A model generated the notes under the pieces. That model did not search any database and was not told where the DNA came from. It saw nothing but the letters and a program-made list of their open reading frames with translations. From NCBI GenBank assembly GCA_964634815.1, contig CAZWMD010000016.1, forward strand, positions 6,924-70,923: DNA of 64,000 nt. Direction: 5' to 3'. Position numbers and translations under genes: made by a program. Below are positions 41,660-52,293 of the stretch, piece by piece; the first letter of the stretch is position 1, and each line of letters opens with the position of its first letter. This DNA comes from JALZVT01 sp964634815 (GTDB taxonomy: Bacteria > Pseudomonadota > Gammaproteobacteria > Pseudomonadales > Azotimanducaceae).

Positions 41660-42213
41660 TGGCTAGCCTGGGCAGCATGCAGGTGTTCAATATTCTCCGC
41701 GAAATGCATAGCGATACGTTTCGCAATGCGGCACCAATGCCCACCAAGTCGGAAGAACAGGAAGAGTGGCAAGGCCTTGGTTTTCAGATCGGAGGCGTAA
41801 GACTTGTTTCACCGCTTGGTGAGATCACTGAGATCATGAAGCTGCCCCGATACACAACGTTGCCTGGGGTGAAACCCTGGCTGCTGGGTATTGCAAATAT
41901 TCGCGGTCGGCTCATTCCGATCATTGATATGCATAGTTATCTCGACATACCAACGGCTTTACCAAAAAAAGATTGGCGAGTTCTGGTGGTTGAAGAAGGA
42001 GATATTGTTGCCGGATTGCTCATTGAGCAATCTCTGGGCATGCAGCATTTCCTGGAAGACAGTTTTGAGGAGGCAGCTCCAGCGGAGTTGTCTGGTTTGC
42101 AGGGTAACCTGCGCGGTGCGTACCGCCACGGTGGGCGCATGTATTACGTAGTTAGCCTCTTGTCTCTTGTCCGAGATGAAAGGTTTTTTGAAGTCGCAGA
42201 GCGAAACGGATAG
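41659..42213 (+). CDS. pilI: CheW-like coupling protein PilI
   Basis: Links the PilJ receptor to ChpA. The 184-residue product has an N-terminal helix region (VFNILREMHSDTFRNAA) and a CheW domain from about residue 38: FQIGGVRLVSPLGEITEIMKLP, TTLPGVKPWLLGIANIRGRLIPIIDMHSYL and EEGDIVAGLLIEQSLG. The GIANIRGRLIPIID motif is the CheW core. Starts at the end of pilH. Confidence 0.93.
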   Translation: MASLGSMQVFNILREMHSDTFRNAAPMPTKSEEQEEWQGLGFQIGGVRLVSPLGEITEIMKLPRYTTLPGVKPWLLGIANIRGRLIPIIDMHSYLDIPTALPKKDWRVLVVEEGDIVAGLLIEQSLGMQHFLEDSFEEAAPAELSGLQGNLRGAYRHGGRMYYVVSLLSLVRDERFFEVAERNG

Positions 42214-42227
42214 CAGGAAAAAGGACT

Positions 42228-43454
42228 ATGAATACGGGTAAATTTTCACCGCCAGTTATGGCTTTGATGGCACTGGCCGTTTTTTCCATGGCGGTAATGA
42301 CCTATGTGTTGATTCGCGATGGCATTGATGTCGCCCAGCAGCCAGGATTGCTGTTAGCGGTAATAACCATCGTGCTGGTTGCAGTGCTTGCTGTAGTGAT
42401 GGTGAGAGATACTCGCCGAAGACTGGAAGAGCAGGCCTCGCAAAATGAACGCAATCAGGCCGCGATCCTGCAGTTGCTGGACGAGCTTGCCGATCTTGCA
42501 GAAGGCGACCTTACCGTTCATGCGTCTGTCACCGAGAATTTCACCGGCGCAATAGCCGATTCTATTAACTACGCCATCGATCAGATGCGCGGTTTGGTAT
42601 CGAATATCAAGCAAGTGTCGGTGCAGGTTTCCAAAGCTGCTTCTCAAACACAGGAAACAGCGGCAAATCTTGAAACGGCGGCTGAAACCCAGGCTCGAGA
42701 GATTGGTGAGGCAACCAAAGAGATCAGTGAGATGGCCACCTCTATTGATCAGGTGCATGGTCACGCATCAGAGTCCAGTGCTGTGGCAACTCGCGCAGTC
42801 GCCATTGCCAGCAAAGGCTCCAGTGTTGTGCACGGCACCATCAAAGGCATGGACAATATTCGAAGCCAGATTCAGGAAACATCCAAACGTATCAAGCGTC
42901 TGGGTGAAAGTTCGCAAGAAATTGGCGACATCGTTTCTTTGATCAACGACATTGCAGACCAGACCAATATCCTTTCTCTTAATGCGGCGATACAAGCGTC
43001 GATGGCTGGCGATGCTGGTCGAGGTTTTGCTGTGGTTGCAGACGAAGTTCAGCGTCTTGCAGAGCGCTCGAGTGCAGCGACGAAGCAGATTGCTGCTCTG
43101 GTTAAAACCATTCAGACAGACACCAACGAAGCAGTTATCTCAATGGAGCAAACTACTTCAGAAGTTGTATCCGGTGCAAAACAGGCGCAGGACGCGGGTG
43201 TTGCCCTGGAAGAGATCGAGAGTGTGTCTGCATCGCTCGCGGGTTTGATTACCAATATTTCCAACGCTGCTCAACATCAGGCCGGGTCTGCGAGCGAAGT
43301 ATCCAAGACCATGGACGTTATCAAAGAGATTACACAGCAGACTGTTTCCAGTACTGAAGTAACAACGCGCTCTATTGGAGAGCTGACGACCATGGCTAAT
43401 GAGATGCACAAGTCAGTGGAAGGCTTCCGTCTACCTCAAGACGCAGTTGCCTAG
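42228..43454 (+). CDS. pilJ: Methyl-accepting chemotaxis protein PilJ, lacking the periplasmic sensor domain
   Basis: Receptor of the Pil-Chp system by position and signalling-domain sequence. The product is 408 residues against about 680 in Pseudomonas aeruginosa. TM1 is near residues 9-29 and TM2 near 41-60, separated by only about ten residues (RDGIDVAQQPG), so the two PilJ sensor domains are absent. A HAMP-like segment follows, then a complete signalling domain with the hairpin tip SLINDIADQTNILSLNAAIQ and RGFAVVADEVQRLAERS. The ribosome binding site is AGGAAAAAGGA before the ATG. No pilK (CheR) follows. Confidence 0.9.
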   Translation: MNTGKFSPPVMALMALAVFSMAVMTYVLIRDGIDVAQQPGLLLAVITIVLVAVLAVVMVRDTRRRLEEQASQNERNQAAILQLLDELADLAEGDLTVHASVTENFTGAIADSINYAIDQMRGLVSNIKQVSVQVSKAASQTQETAANLETAAETQAREIGEATKEISEMATSIDQVHGHASESSAVATRAVAIASKGSSVVHGTIKGMDNIRSQIQETSKRIKRLGESSQEIGDIVSLINDIADQTNILSLNAAIQASMAGDAGRGFAVVADEVQRLAERSSAATKQIAALVKTIQTDTNEAVISMEQTTSEVVSGAKQAQDAGVALEEIESVSASLAGLITNISNAAQHQAGSASEVSKTMDVIKEITQQTVSSTEVTTRSIGELTTMANEMHKSVEGFRLPQDAVA

Positions 43455-43548
43455 TCCTGAAACGAATAAACGCAGCCTGATTATCGGGTTGCGAAAACCT
43501 ATCGACCGCACAAAGCGGAACGACGAAAATTACGGAAACGGATAGCAG

Positions 43549-46500
43549 ATGGGCAACGGAGACAACTTCGCGCTGGATTGGATCAGGGGTGAGCTAGAAA
43601 GCACCCTCGATCAAGCGCGCGCAGCGCTTGAGTCATACGCTGAAGGTGGGCGTGAAGAAACGCGGTTGCGATCGTGCCTCACAAACCTGCATCAGGTACA
43701 TGGCACCTTGCGCATGCTGGAGCTGGAAGGTGTGGTGCTGCTTGCGGACCATATGGAGCAGACGGCGCAGTCGCTGCTTAACGGTTCTATCCAGGACGCG
43801 CGCTCAGCAGAGCAGGCGCTTATGCAGAGTATTCTGCAGCTCCCTGCCTTTATAGAAGAAGTGCAAGGTGGTGTGACCGAGGATTTACCCCTGGTGATGC
43901 CTTATGTGAATGACCTGCGATCCTGTTGTGGCCTTGCAGCCATGGCGATGACGCCTCAGGTCTCGGCAGAGTTTACGAGCGAGCAAGCGGCCGAAGCGAT
44001 GCGGCGTTTCCGTGGTATCAATGGTTCTGATAAGGCGACTCGTGTACGTGCTGCTTATCAGCAGGTACTGCTTAGTGTTTTGAAAGGTTCTGCGTCTGCG
44101 CAAACGGTTGAGACGCTTTGTAAGATCGCCGTAGGCATGCAGCGAATCTGTGAAGGCACACCGTTGGTGACGCTTTGGAAGTCGCTAGAGTATTTTGCCA
44201 AAGGCTATTCTTCTGATCCGCAGAAAATGAGTTCTGAGGCCATTCGTGATTTGCGTCGAGTAGACGCAGAGATGAAAAAGGTCGCTGCCCGTGGTGCAGA
44301 AGTTTTGGTTGAACCCTTACCAGTCGAACTGGTTCGGGATTTACTGCGTGCTGCAGAAGCTCGCGGAGAACGAGACGACGAGATCAGTGAGCTGCGTTCT
44401 TCTGTGCAAACTCCGCAGGCGAGCCAGTTAAAGCCGCGAGAAGCGCTCGATCAGGCAGCTGAGGTTCTCGGCGAAGAGATTGCTGCGGTTAGAGATCACT
44501 TCGATTTGTTTGCCCGGAGCGATACCAAGAGCCTTGCTGATCTGAAAGAACTTACGGCCCCGCTGGATAGTGTTTGTTCCACGTTGGGAATGCTGGGCGA
44601 TAACCATGGCGCTGACCTGCTGCGTGCTCAACGTGCACTCGTCTTGTCGCTCAATGAAGACTCAGAAGTTACTGAAGACGTAATTCTCGGCATTGCAGGC
44701 ACCCTGGTACAAATCGAGCAAGCTCTGGCTGGATCTGGTGATATTGCCTCTGGTGACGATGCGCTCGCCTCAGCAGCGCTCAACGATGCACAGGTGGCTG
44801 TGCTTCAGGAAGCGCGCACGGGTATCGATCAGGTTAAGCAGAACATCGTTGATTTTGTCTCATCGAAGTGGAACACCGGCTATCTGGAAGACGCGCCAAA
44901 CGTGCTGACAGCAGTTCAGGGTGCGTTAGCCATGATTCCTCTGCCTCGCGCTGCGCAGTTACTTTCGCAGTGCACAGGCTATGTCGACGATCAGCTTCTC
45001 AAAGGACATCATCCTGATTGGCAGGAGCTGGATGCGTTTGCGGATGCTCTGGGTGGTATTGATTATTTTCTCGAGCGATTGTTCGAAACAGGCCGGGTTC
45101 CCGACGATCAGGCGCTTGACCTGACCCAGGAGAGTCTTGAACGACTCTTTGGTGGCGACGCGTCTAACCCGGGAGCCGAAGACGTTCCGGAACTCGAAGA
45201 ATCTCAGAGCCCGTCTGACGGTGAAAGCGGTGACACTGCGCTTACCGCAATGTTGGGTGCAAAACCTGAAGAGCTATCGTTCCAGGAAGACGCTGGCGAC
45301 GATGTTAGCGAAGAATCAGAATTTGATCTGGTGGCGCTACAGGATTCTGAAGACGATGATACTGATAGCGCCCCGGATGGTGGTTTAGAGAGTGAAGAAC
45401 AGCTGGCAGCAGAAACTACCGCTGCCGCTGACCTCACAACAGAGCCGAGCGCACCAGCAGCTGAGTCTGAAATTTCGCCTGTTGCAGGTGTGGCAGCGGC
45501 GGCAACTGTAGCAGCGGTAGCTCTCAGCGTAGATACAGAATCCGACACATCATCAGAAGATCAAGACGAGCCAGAGCTGGCGGAAACTCAGGCGCCTGCG
45601 GTTGATCCCGAGATTGTTGAGGTGTTTGTCGAAGAAGTCGATGAGGTACTCGAAACAATTGAGGCGGAGTTACCACACTGGTCTGCTGATCTGTCTGCAG
45701 TTGCGCCGATAACCGAGATTCGCCGCAGCTTTCATACTCTTAAGGGTAGCGGTCGAATTGTTGGTGCCAATCAAATTGGTGAGTTGGGTTGGGCGCTGGA
45801 AAATATGCTTAACCGGTTGATGGACGGTACGCTGTCGCCTTCAGAAGACCATCTCTTTGTTGTGAGTCATGCCTGCCAGATCATTCCGCAGCTGCGCGCC
45901 GATTTTGCGCAAGGACAAAGCTCAGAGCAGCCACAGCTTATAGAGCTGTTGGAGCAGGTGGATGTGCTTGCGTCAGGAGGGGTGCTCTCCCGTGCACTCT
46001 CGTCTGACCAATCGTTACCCACTGCAACTGTTGACGCTGATGTTGAAGCAAATGTAGATGCAGATATAGATGCAGACGTTGACGAAGAAGAATTTCCAAT
46101 ATGGGATGACGGCGGTCTGAGTGACGCGGCTGACGCCGCCGATGAAGACATAGATTTGCCTGTTGTTTCTGACGTTGCAGAAGAGGGAATGCGCCCGCCG
46201 GCTGTCGATGTGCCCAGCTTTTTTGCTGATACCGACATAGAGTCATCTGCAAGCGCCGCAGACGAATTGCCCCCGGGAGATTCCTGGGCGCTCTTTGTTG
46301 ATGAGCTACAGGAACATCTCGACGTTCTGGGGAATCGGATTCGCGACTCATTGGCGGACGATCAACTGGAATTGGATAGTCCGTTTACGCGCGCTCTCCA
46401 TACCATCGCTGGTTCATCGGCTACTGCGGGTGAGTTTGCCATTGTTGGTATTGCCGAACCCTTACAAGACGTGTCTTCTGCGGTTTTACGAGAACGCGGT

Positions 46501-47424
46501 GGTGTTCTGGATGGCGAGAATCTGGCATTTGTGCGTGAAGGTGTTTACGCGCTGCAACGATTGCTTGATATAGATGCGCCTCGAGATCTTGCAGAAAGCG
46601 ACGATGACTCCGAGATGTTCTCGGCTGAAGCCCAGCGGCTGCTTGGAACTTTGCACGAAGGCCCCGAAGCCTCTACCAGCTTGCTGGAGATGGATGACAC
46701 TGCAGTGTTGCTGGATGCCCGTGAGTACCTCGACGGTTGGCGCTTTGGTGCGCTTGATCTTGAAAAAGCGGAGCAGATGAATCGTGCGCTCGTTACAGTT
46801 ATAGAGCGCGCCCACTCAGACGATTTTGCAGAGCTGGCAGAGGTTCTGCACACAGCGCATAATCAGTTTGGCGACCAGCCGCTGGATGAAGAACAGCATT
46901 TTGCACTTGTTGCGGCCCACGAAGACTTGCTCGCGCAGCTTGATGGATTGGCGGCTGGACAGGTAACTACACTAAGCCTGGAAAGTCGTGAACGCCTTCA
47001 GGATCTGATGAGCCAGGCTGCCCCGGAATTTTCTCCGCCTGCGCAACAACCAGAAGAAGAGGTGCTCGATGACGATGCGCAAGAGGCGCTCGCCTATACC
47101 CTTGATAATTCTGATGCCTTTGATTTAGACACTCTGGATGATGATGTGTTTGCGTCTGATGACGCCACCCCGGTTGACGACGTCGATCCAGTTGACGATG
47201 TCGTGCCAGTTGACGACGTCAGCCTGGTTGATGAGGCGATTCCAGTTGAAGATTCCGAGGCCGGCGCTGCTCCATCGCTTGCTCTCGCAGTGGGTATTGC
47301 CGCTGCTGGCGCTACCGTTGCAGCTTCTGTGCAGAATATCGACGATGGCGCCGACAAGAGCCCAGAGGCAATCGAAGAAGAAGAGGCTGATCCGGAGCTG
47401 TTGGCAATCTTCTTTGAAGAAGCT
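43549..47424 (+). CDS. chpA: Chemotaxis histidine kinase ChpA, N-terminal part up to the assembly gap
   Basis: First 1,292 codons of the hybrid kinase of the Pil-Chp system. Visible phosphotransfer (Hpt) modules: a degenerate one at residues 1-110 (LTNLHQVHGTLRMLELEG), one with FHTLKGSGRIVGA near 727, and one with LHTIAGSSATAG near 948. Between them lie acidic, Ala-rich linkers, including VAGVAAAATVAAVALSV and a VDADIDADVDEEE repeat. The frame runs without a stop to the first N at 47425. Joined to the part after the gap by merging the 55-bp overlap, the protein would be 2,152 residues (2,472 in Pseudomonas aeruginosa). Confidence 0.93.
47170..47259 (+). repeat. Five 18-bp tandem repeats inside chpA (PVDDVx)
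   Basis: Five consecutive 18-nt units encode PVDDVD, PVDDVV, PVDDVS, LVDEAI and PVEDSE. The first three are nearly identical at the DNA level. They lie in an acidic linker before an Ala-rich segment and the fourth Hpt module, and may vary in number between strains. Confidence 0.85.
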
Positions 47425-47579
47425 NNNNNNNNNNNNNNNNNNNNNNNNNNNNNNNNNNNNNNNNNNNNNNNNNNNNNNNNNNNNNNNNNNNNNNNNNNNN
47501 NNNNNNNNNNNNNNNNNNNNNNNNAATCGAAGAAGAAGAGGCTGATCCGGAGCTGTTGGCAATCTTCTTTGAAGAAGCT
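47370..47579. other. Scaffold gap (100 N) flanked by an identical 55-bp duplication
   Basis: Positions 47425-47524 are exactly 100 N. The 55 bases before it (47370-47424) are identical to the 55 after it (47525-47579). This is the mark of two contigs that overlap by 55 bases but were joined by an arbitrary gap. Removing the N run and one copy restores a single in-frame chpA; as given, the 155 extra bases shift the frame. Confidence 0.95.
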
Positions 47580-50162
47580 GATGAGCTGCTTGAAGAGTTT
47601 GATCACAATTTGCAGCGTTGGTCTGAGGAGCGCAGTAACTCTGCACCGCTTGAGAACCTGCTGCGTGGTCTGCACACACTTAAAGGTGGAGCGCGACTCG
47701 CTGGTCTGTCTTCGCTGGGTGATATGACCCATGACTACGAATCGGTGCTCATAGAATTCCAAAACGGCGAAACAGAAGTTTCTGATCAGCAGTTTGAATC
47801 GATTCAGCAAAACTATGACGATCTGGTCGAAGCTGTTGCTCGTGCTCGCGATCCCCAGGCTGAGCAATCTCAAGATACGCTGATAGAGGGCGTGTCTGCA
47901 GAAGATGTGCTGGCCAATGAGTCGCTGACAGATGAGGCTCCAATAGAATTAGACGAGGCGCCAGCAGAAATCGATGCGTTTGTTGACCTTGATGGCAATC
48001 AGGAAAACTCCGCAGTTGATGACGTCGCTGACGCCGAGACAACAGATCCCGAAGTTGTCGACGATTTTGCAGTTGATGTAGCTGCAGCATTTTCTGTCGA
48101 TGCCGTAGCTGACATGGATGCAGAGACGCAGCGTGAACAGGAGCTGCGTGCGGCAGCGAACGAGGCTGCGGTTGCAAAATCGTCGCTGGATAATGCAGAA
48201 ATTGACGAGGTCGAAGTAGAAGAAGTTGAACCTGCGGTTGCTTCGCTTGCCGCCAGTTCAACCAACGAACTCGATACTTCGGAGCCCAAGGCGTTTCAGG
48301 CTACGGAACAAAAGAGATCACCTGAATCATCAACAGATGATGAGCGCGCAAGAAGTGCTCAGGAAATGGTGCGTGTCTCTGCCGGCTTGCTGGAAGATCT
48401 GGTAAATCTGGCAGGTGAAAGCAGCATAGTCCGCGCGCGAGTCGAACAGGGAATAAGTGATTTTGGCGGTGCCCTCGAAGAGATGGAAACTACCATCGAG
48501 CGGGTGCGCGAACAGTTGCGGCGGCTCGAAATCGAAACCGAGACCCGGGTATCGTCGCGACTGGAACGCTCCACTGGGCCGGCCTACGAAGATTTTGATC
48601 CTCTTGAAATGGACCGTTACTCGCAGTTGCAGCAGCTTACGCGCTCGCTGACAGAGAGTGCGACCGACATGATGGATCTGAAGGAAACGCTTCGCTATCG
48701 CGCGCGAGAATCTGAAACGCTGCTGTTGCAGCAAGCTCGCCTAAACACTGAGCTGCAGGAAGGACTCATGCGTACCCGCATGGTGCCTTTCAGCCGTCTC
48801 ATGCCGCGGCTGCGTCGGATTGTGCGTCAGGTATCGCGTGATCTTGGTAAGCAGGTTGAGTTCCAGGCCTACAACGCCGAAGGCGAGCTCGATCGCAACG
48901 TGCTGGAACGTATGGTTCCACCGCTCGAACACATGCTGCGAAACGCGATCGACCATGGTATCGAGGACGAAGAGCTGCGCCATAGTTTTGGCAAGCCTAC
49001 TATCGGCCGGATTGGATTGAAGCTGTCGCGAGAAGGTGGTGACGTTGTTATCGAGATTACCGATGACGGCGCTGGTATCGACGTAGAAACAGTTAGAGCG
49101 AAAGCCCTCGAACGAGGATTGATGGCGGCTGATGCAGCATTGACAGATGATCAAGTGCTCGACTTTGTCCTCGCCCCGGGGTTTTCTACTGCTCGCTCTG
49201 TTACCCAGATTTCGGGTCGTGGAGTTGGAATGGATGTTGTTCACAGTGAAGTGAAGCAACTTGGTGGCAGCATCGATATTGGTTCGGTTCCAGGTCAGGG
49301 AACAAGCTTCACCGTACGTCTGCCTTTCACGGTGTCAGTAAATCGTGCGCTCATGGTAACGCTTGGCGAAGATCAATATGCGATACCGCTGAACACCATC
49401 GAAGGTATTGTGCTTATACCCAGCGATGAACTGTCACAACACTATGGTCCCAAGGGCCAGCCGTTTGAATACGCGGGTGTGCCATACAGAGTTCGCTATC
49501 TGGGAAGCTACCTGGGTCGAGAGTATGTTGCCCGTGGTGAGCAAAACAGCGTGCCGGTGGTTTTGGTTCGATCAGGAGATCAGGCCGTCGCAGTGCATGT
49601 TGATGATGTGCAGGGCAGTCGTGAGATTGTGGTGAAGAGCCTTGGACCACAGTTTGCTGGTGTCGGCGGAATCTCTGGCGCCACCATCCTGGGTGATGGC
49701 AGCGTGGTAATTATTTTGGACCTGCTGTCGCTCATGCGAGCCGGTGGCCCGGGCAACAACCCGGATATTCGTACTCCTTCTTCGGCAGAGGAAGAGCGCC
49801 TTGTATTGGTTGTAGATGATTCGGTAACGGTTCGAAAAGTCACTTCGAGGCTCCTCGAACGGCAAGGCATGAGTGTAATGACCGCCAAAGACGGTGTAGA
49901 AGCCGTTTCGGTACTGCAGGAACGCAAGCCGGATATTGTGCTGCTTGATATCGAAATGCCGCGCATGGATGGCTTTGAAGTGGCACGTCAAATCAGGCGC
50001 GATGAGCGACTTTCCGATCTGCCTATTGTCATGATCAGCTCTCGTACTGGTGATAAGCACACTGAACGGGCGAGAGAATTGGGTGTGAATCGATTCCTCG
50101 GCAAGCCGTTTCAGGAAAATGAACTGCTTGAAACAATTGATGAGTTGGTGAAGCGGAGCTAG
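47525..50162 (+). CDS. chpA: Chemotaxis histidine kinase ChpA, C-terminal part after the assembly gap
   Basis: Continues the same gene; the first codon in frame is at 47526. It holds a fourth Hpt module (LHTLKGGARLAGL), an acidic linker, the dimerisation region, the ATPase domain with HMLRNAIDHGIEDEEL (N box), ITDDGAGID (G1) and SGRGVGMDVVHSEVK (G2), a CheW-like domain (ALMVTLGEDQYAIPLNTIEG), and a C-terminal receiver with VLVVDDSVTVRKVTSRLLE and the phosphoacceptor in LLDIEMPRMDGFEV. Kinase, coupling and receiver motifs are all intact. chpC starts 5 nt after the stop. Confidence 0.95.
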
Positions 50163-50166
50163 CACT

Positions 50167-50652
50167 GTGGTGATGATCGCGGAAGAAGTTGGCGAAGACA
50201 TAAACTGTGTTGTGCTGCCAATCGGCGCTCTAGGTTTGCTGGTTCCCAGCGTCTGTGTTGCAGAAGTACTGCCCTGGCGTCGCATTCGCGAAGCAGAAGG
50301 CACGCCCGACTGGATGATAGGGCTGATGACATGGCGCGGAGAGTCCATTCCTGTGGTGCGCTTTGAAACGCTTAACGGATCTACAGACGCTGTGTCGTCT
50401 GATTGCGAGTGTGTTGCGGTTATGAATCGCTGTCGTACTGCACACAGTGAGGCCTTTTACGCGATTGCCACCGACGGAATGCCGCGAATGGTTCAGGTTG
50501 GCGAGGCAGACATTTTCCCTGAGCAAACCCATTTGGGCGTTGCTGAATCAGCGGCGGTTAAAGTGGGCACCGAGCAACTGCGCATCCCAAACCTGGGCTA
50601 CCTCGAAGACCAACTCATGAACCTGCGGCCCAGCACCTCCGGTCTGCTATAG
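50167..50652 (+). CDS. chpC: CheW-like accessory protein ChpC
   Basis: The 161-residue product is a single CheW-like domain with LPIGALGLLVPSVCVAEVLPW, TPDWMIGLMTWRGESIPVVRFE and a C-terminal LRIPNLGYLEDQL. In Pseudomonas ChpC couples further receptors to ChpA. It directly follows chpA; the chpB (CheB methylesterase) gene that stands between them in Pseudomonas is absent. The start is a GTG at 50167 or ATG two codons later. Confidence 0.85.
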   Translation: MVMIAEEVGEDINCVVLPIGALGLLVPSVCVAEVLPWRRIREAEGTPDWMIGLMTWRGESIPVVRFETLNGSTDAVSSDCECVAVMNRCRTAHSEAFYAIATDGMPRMVQVGEADIFPEQTHLGVAESAAVKVGTEQLRIPNLGYLEDQLMNLRPSTSGLL

Positions 50653-50679
50653 GTTTAGACTGGTCCTGGACTGATACTC

Positions 50680-51399
50680 TCAGCTGGCGCGTCGAGCGGC
50701 GGCAAGCAGCGCCAATCCAACCAGTGGTGCGGTTTCTGCCCGCAAAATCAGTGGCCCGAGCTGCACCTGGGTAGAGTGGGTTGCAAGCAAATCAATCTCT
50801 TTGTCATCGTACCCGCCCTCCGGTCCGGTGAGCAGACATACCGCGCGTTTTGCTACGGCCAATGCGCCGGCATCTGCCTGCGGATCCAGACTGTAGCGGT
50901 CCATATGGCACGTTGCCTCCAATACCTGATCAAGCTTTTGCGGAGGATGCAGTGTTGGTAGTCGGGTGCGGCCGGATTGTTCACAGGCGCTAACGATAAT
51001 GCGCCGCCAGTGTTGCATTCGATTTGCCAGTCGTTTCTCTGACATTCTAAGCTCGCAGCGGCTGGTCTGGGTTAGCCAGATTTCAGCCACATCCAGCTCG
51101 GTTGCTTTCTGCAGGGCGTAATCCAGCTTGTCACCTTTTAGCAATGCAACGCTGAGATTTAATGAAGGCGCGTCTTGCACGGTAGAAGAGGCAGTTGTGA
51201 TATCGAGCCGAGCTGACTTTTTTTCTGCACTGGCAAGCTGTGCGGTGTAATTGTTGCCATCGCCATTGAACACCGTGACGGTAGCGCCGGGACGCAAACG
51301 CAGTACTCGAGTCAGGTAGTGACTGGCATCATCCGGCAGTTCAATAGACTGGTCGGGTGCCAGCGGTGTTTCTACAAACAGCCTATGGTTAGTTGCCAT
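50680..51399 (-). CDS. rsmE: 16S rRNA (uracil(1498)-N(3))-methyltransferase
   Basis: SPOUT-class SAM methyltransferase of 16S rRNA U1498. The 239-residue product has an N-terminal PUA-like part (HRLFVETPLAPDQ, HYLTRVLRLRPGATVTVFNG), ALLKGDKLDYALQKATELDV and the knotted C-terminal core with LLTGPEGGYDDKEIDLLA and PLILRAETAPLVGL. Length is usual. Convergent with chpC. Confidence 0.95.
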   Translation of the reverse strand: MATNHRLFVETPLAPDQSIELPDDASHYLTRVLRLRPGATVTVFNGDGNNYTAQLASAEKKSARLDITTASSTVQDAPSLNLSVALLKGDKLDYALQKATELDVAEIWLTQTSRCELRMSEKRLANRMQHWRRIIVSACEQSGRTRLPTLHPPQKLDQVLEATCHMDRYSLDPQADAGALAVAKRAVCLLTGPEGGYDDKEIDLLATHSTQVQLGPLILRAETAPLVGLALLAAARRAS

Positions 51400-51422
51400 A
51401 GCTAGTGTGTGTCGGCTATGGG

Positions 51423-52259
51423 TTAGCGCAGGCCCAAGTTATGCACGATGGCTTTTGTGGCCTTCGCGCGATTGAGCGTATAAAAATGCAATCCTGGTGC
51501 TCCGTTAGCAACCAGTTCTTCGCACAGTTTGCTCACGACTTGCAGGCCAAATTCTTGCAGGCCGTTGGTATCGTTCTCAAGGCTTTCGAGTCGCTTGCGC
51601 AACCAGCGCGGTAGATCAGCCCCTGCACGTTCTGAGAATCGGGAAAGAGATTGATAGTTTGTGATGGGCATGATGCCTGGGATAATCGGTATGTTAATCC
51701 CGGCAGCCTGGACCCGTTCTACAAAGTCGTAGTAAGCAGAAGGGTTGTAAAAGTACTGAGTGATGGCAGCGTCAGCGCCGGCATCTACCTTGCGCTTGAA
51801 GAACTCGAGATCAGCGTCCGGGCTTGCTGCATCAGGATGAGTTTCGGGATAGGCAGCCACTGTCACATGGAAGTGATCTCCAGAGTGGTCGCGAATGAAA
51901 CGTACAAGCTGTTCCGCGTACTGCTTGGTGCCTGTACCCATACCGCTGGTGGCATCGCCACGCAGAGCAACAATGCGCCGAACACCGGCTTCGCTGTACT
52001 CTCCTAGCATATTGCCAATATTTGCTTCCGATTCGCCACCCATAGAAAGGTGGGCGGCAGTATCTACCCCGATCGACTGGATTTTGCACACCGTTTTCAT
52101 GGTGCCGTCGCGGGTTGAACCACCAGCTCCGTAGGTTACCGAGCAGTAATCGGGTCGCAGCTCTCGCAGCGACTCGACGGTGCGTTCAAGACCGGCCTCT
52201 CCGCCTTCGTTGCGCGGAGGGAAAAACTCAAAACTCAGATCAATCGCGGAAGCAGACAT
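51423..52259 (-). CDS. metF: 5,10-methylenetetrahydrofolate reductase
   Basis: Reduces methylene-THF to methyl-THF, the methyl donor for methionine. The 278-residue product has LSFEFFPPRNEGGE, SVTYGAGGSTRDGT, AHLSMGGESEANIG, VALRGDATSGMG, DAAITQYFYNPSAYYDFVE and PGIMPITNYQSL, all typical. It is downstream of metK on the same strand; ahcY, often between the two, is not present. Confidence 0.95.
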   Translation of the reverse strand: MSASAIDLSFEFFPPRNEGGEAGLERTVESLRELRPDYCSVTYGAGGSTRDGTMKTVCKIQSIGVDTAAHLSMGGESEANIGNMLGEYSEAGVRRIVALRGDATSGMGTGTKQYAEQLVRFIRDHSGDHFHVTVAAYPETHPDAASPDADLEFFKRKVDAGADAAITQYFYNPSAYYDFVERVQAAGINIPIIPGIMPITNYQSLSRFSERAGADLPRWLRKRLESLENDTNGLQEFGLQVVSKLCEELVANGAPGLHFYTLNRAKATKAIVHNLGLR

Positions 52260-52293
52260 GAATCACTCTGTTGGATTTGTGGGGTAGCACACA

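Noticed and set aside
47370..47579. The 55-bp direct repeat as a biological duplication or attachment site
   Set aside because: It abuts both sides of a fixed-length N gap, continues the same protein sequence, and fits an assembly overlap.
43549..50162. chpA as a pseudogene broken by a frameshift
   Set aside because: The shift comes only from the 100 N run plus a duplicated 55-bp contig end. Removing them gives one open frame with all kinase, Hpt and receiver motifs.
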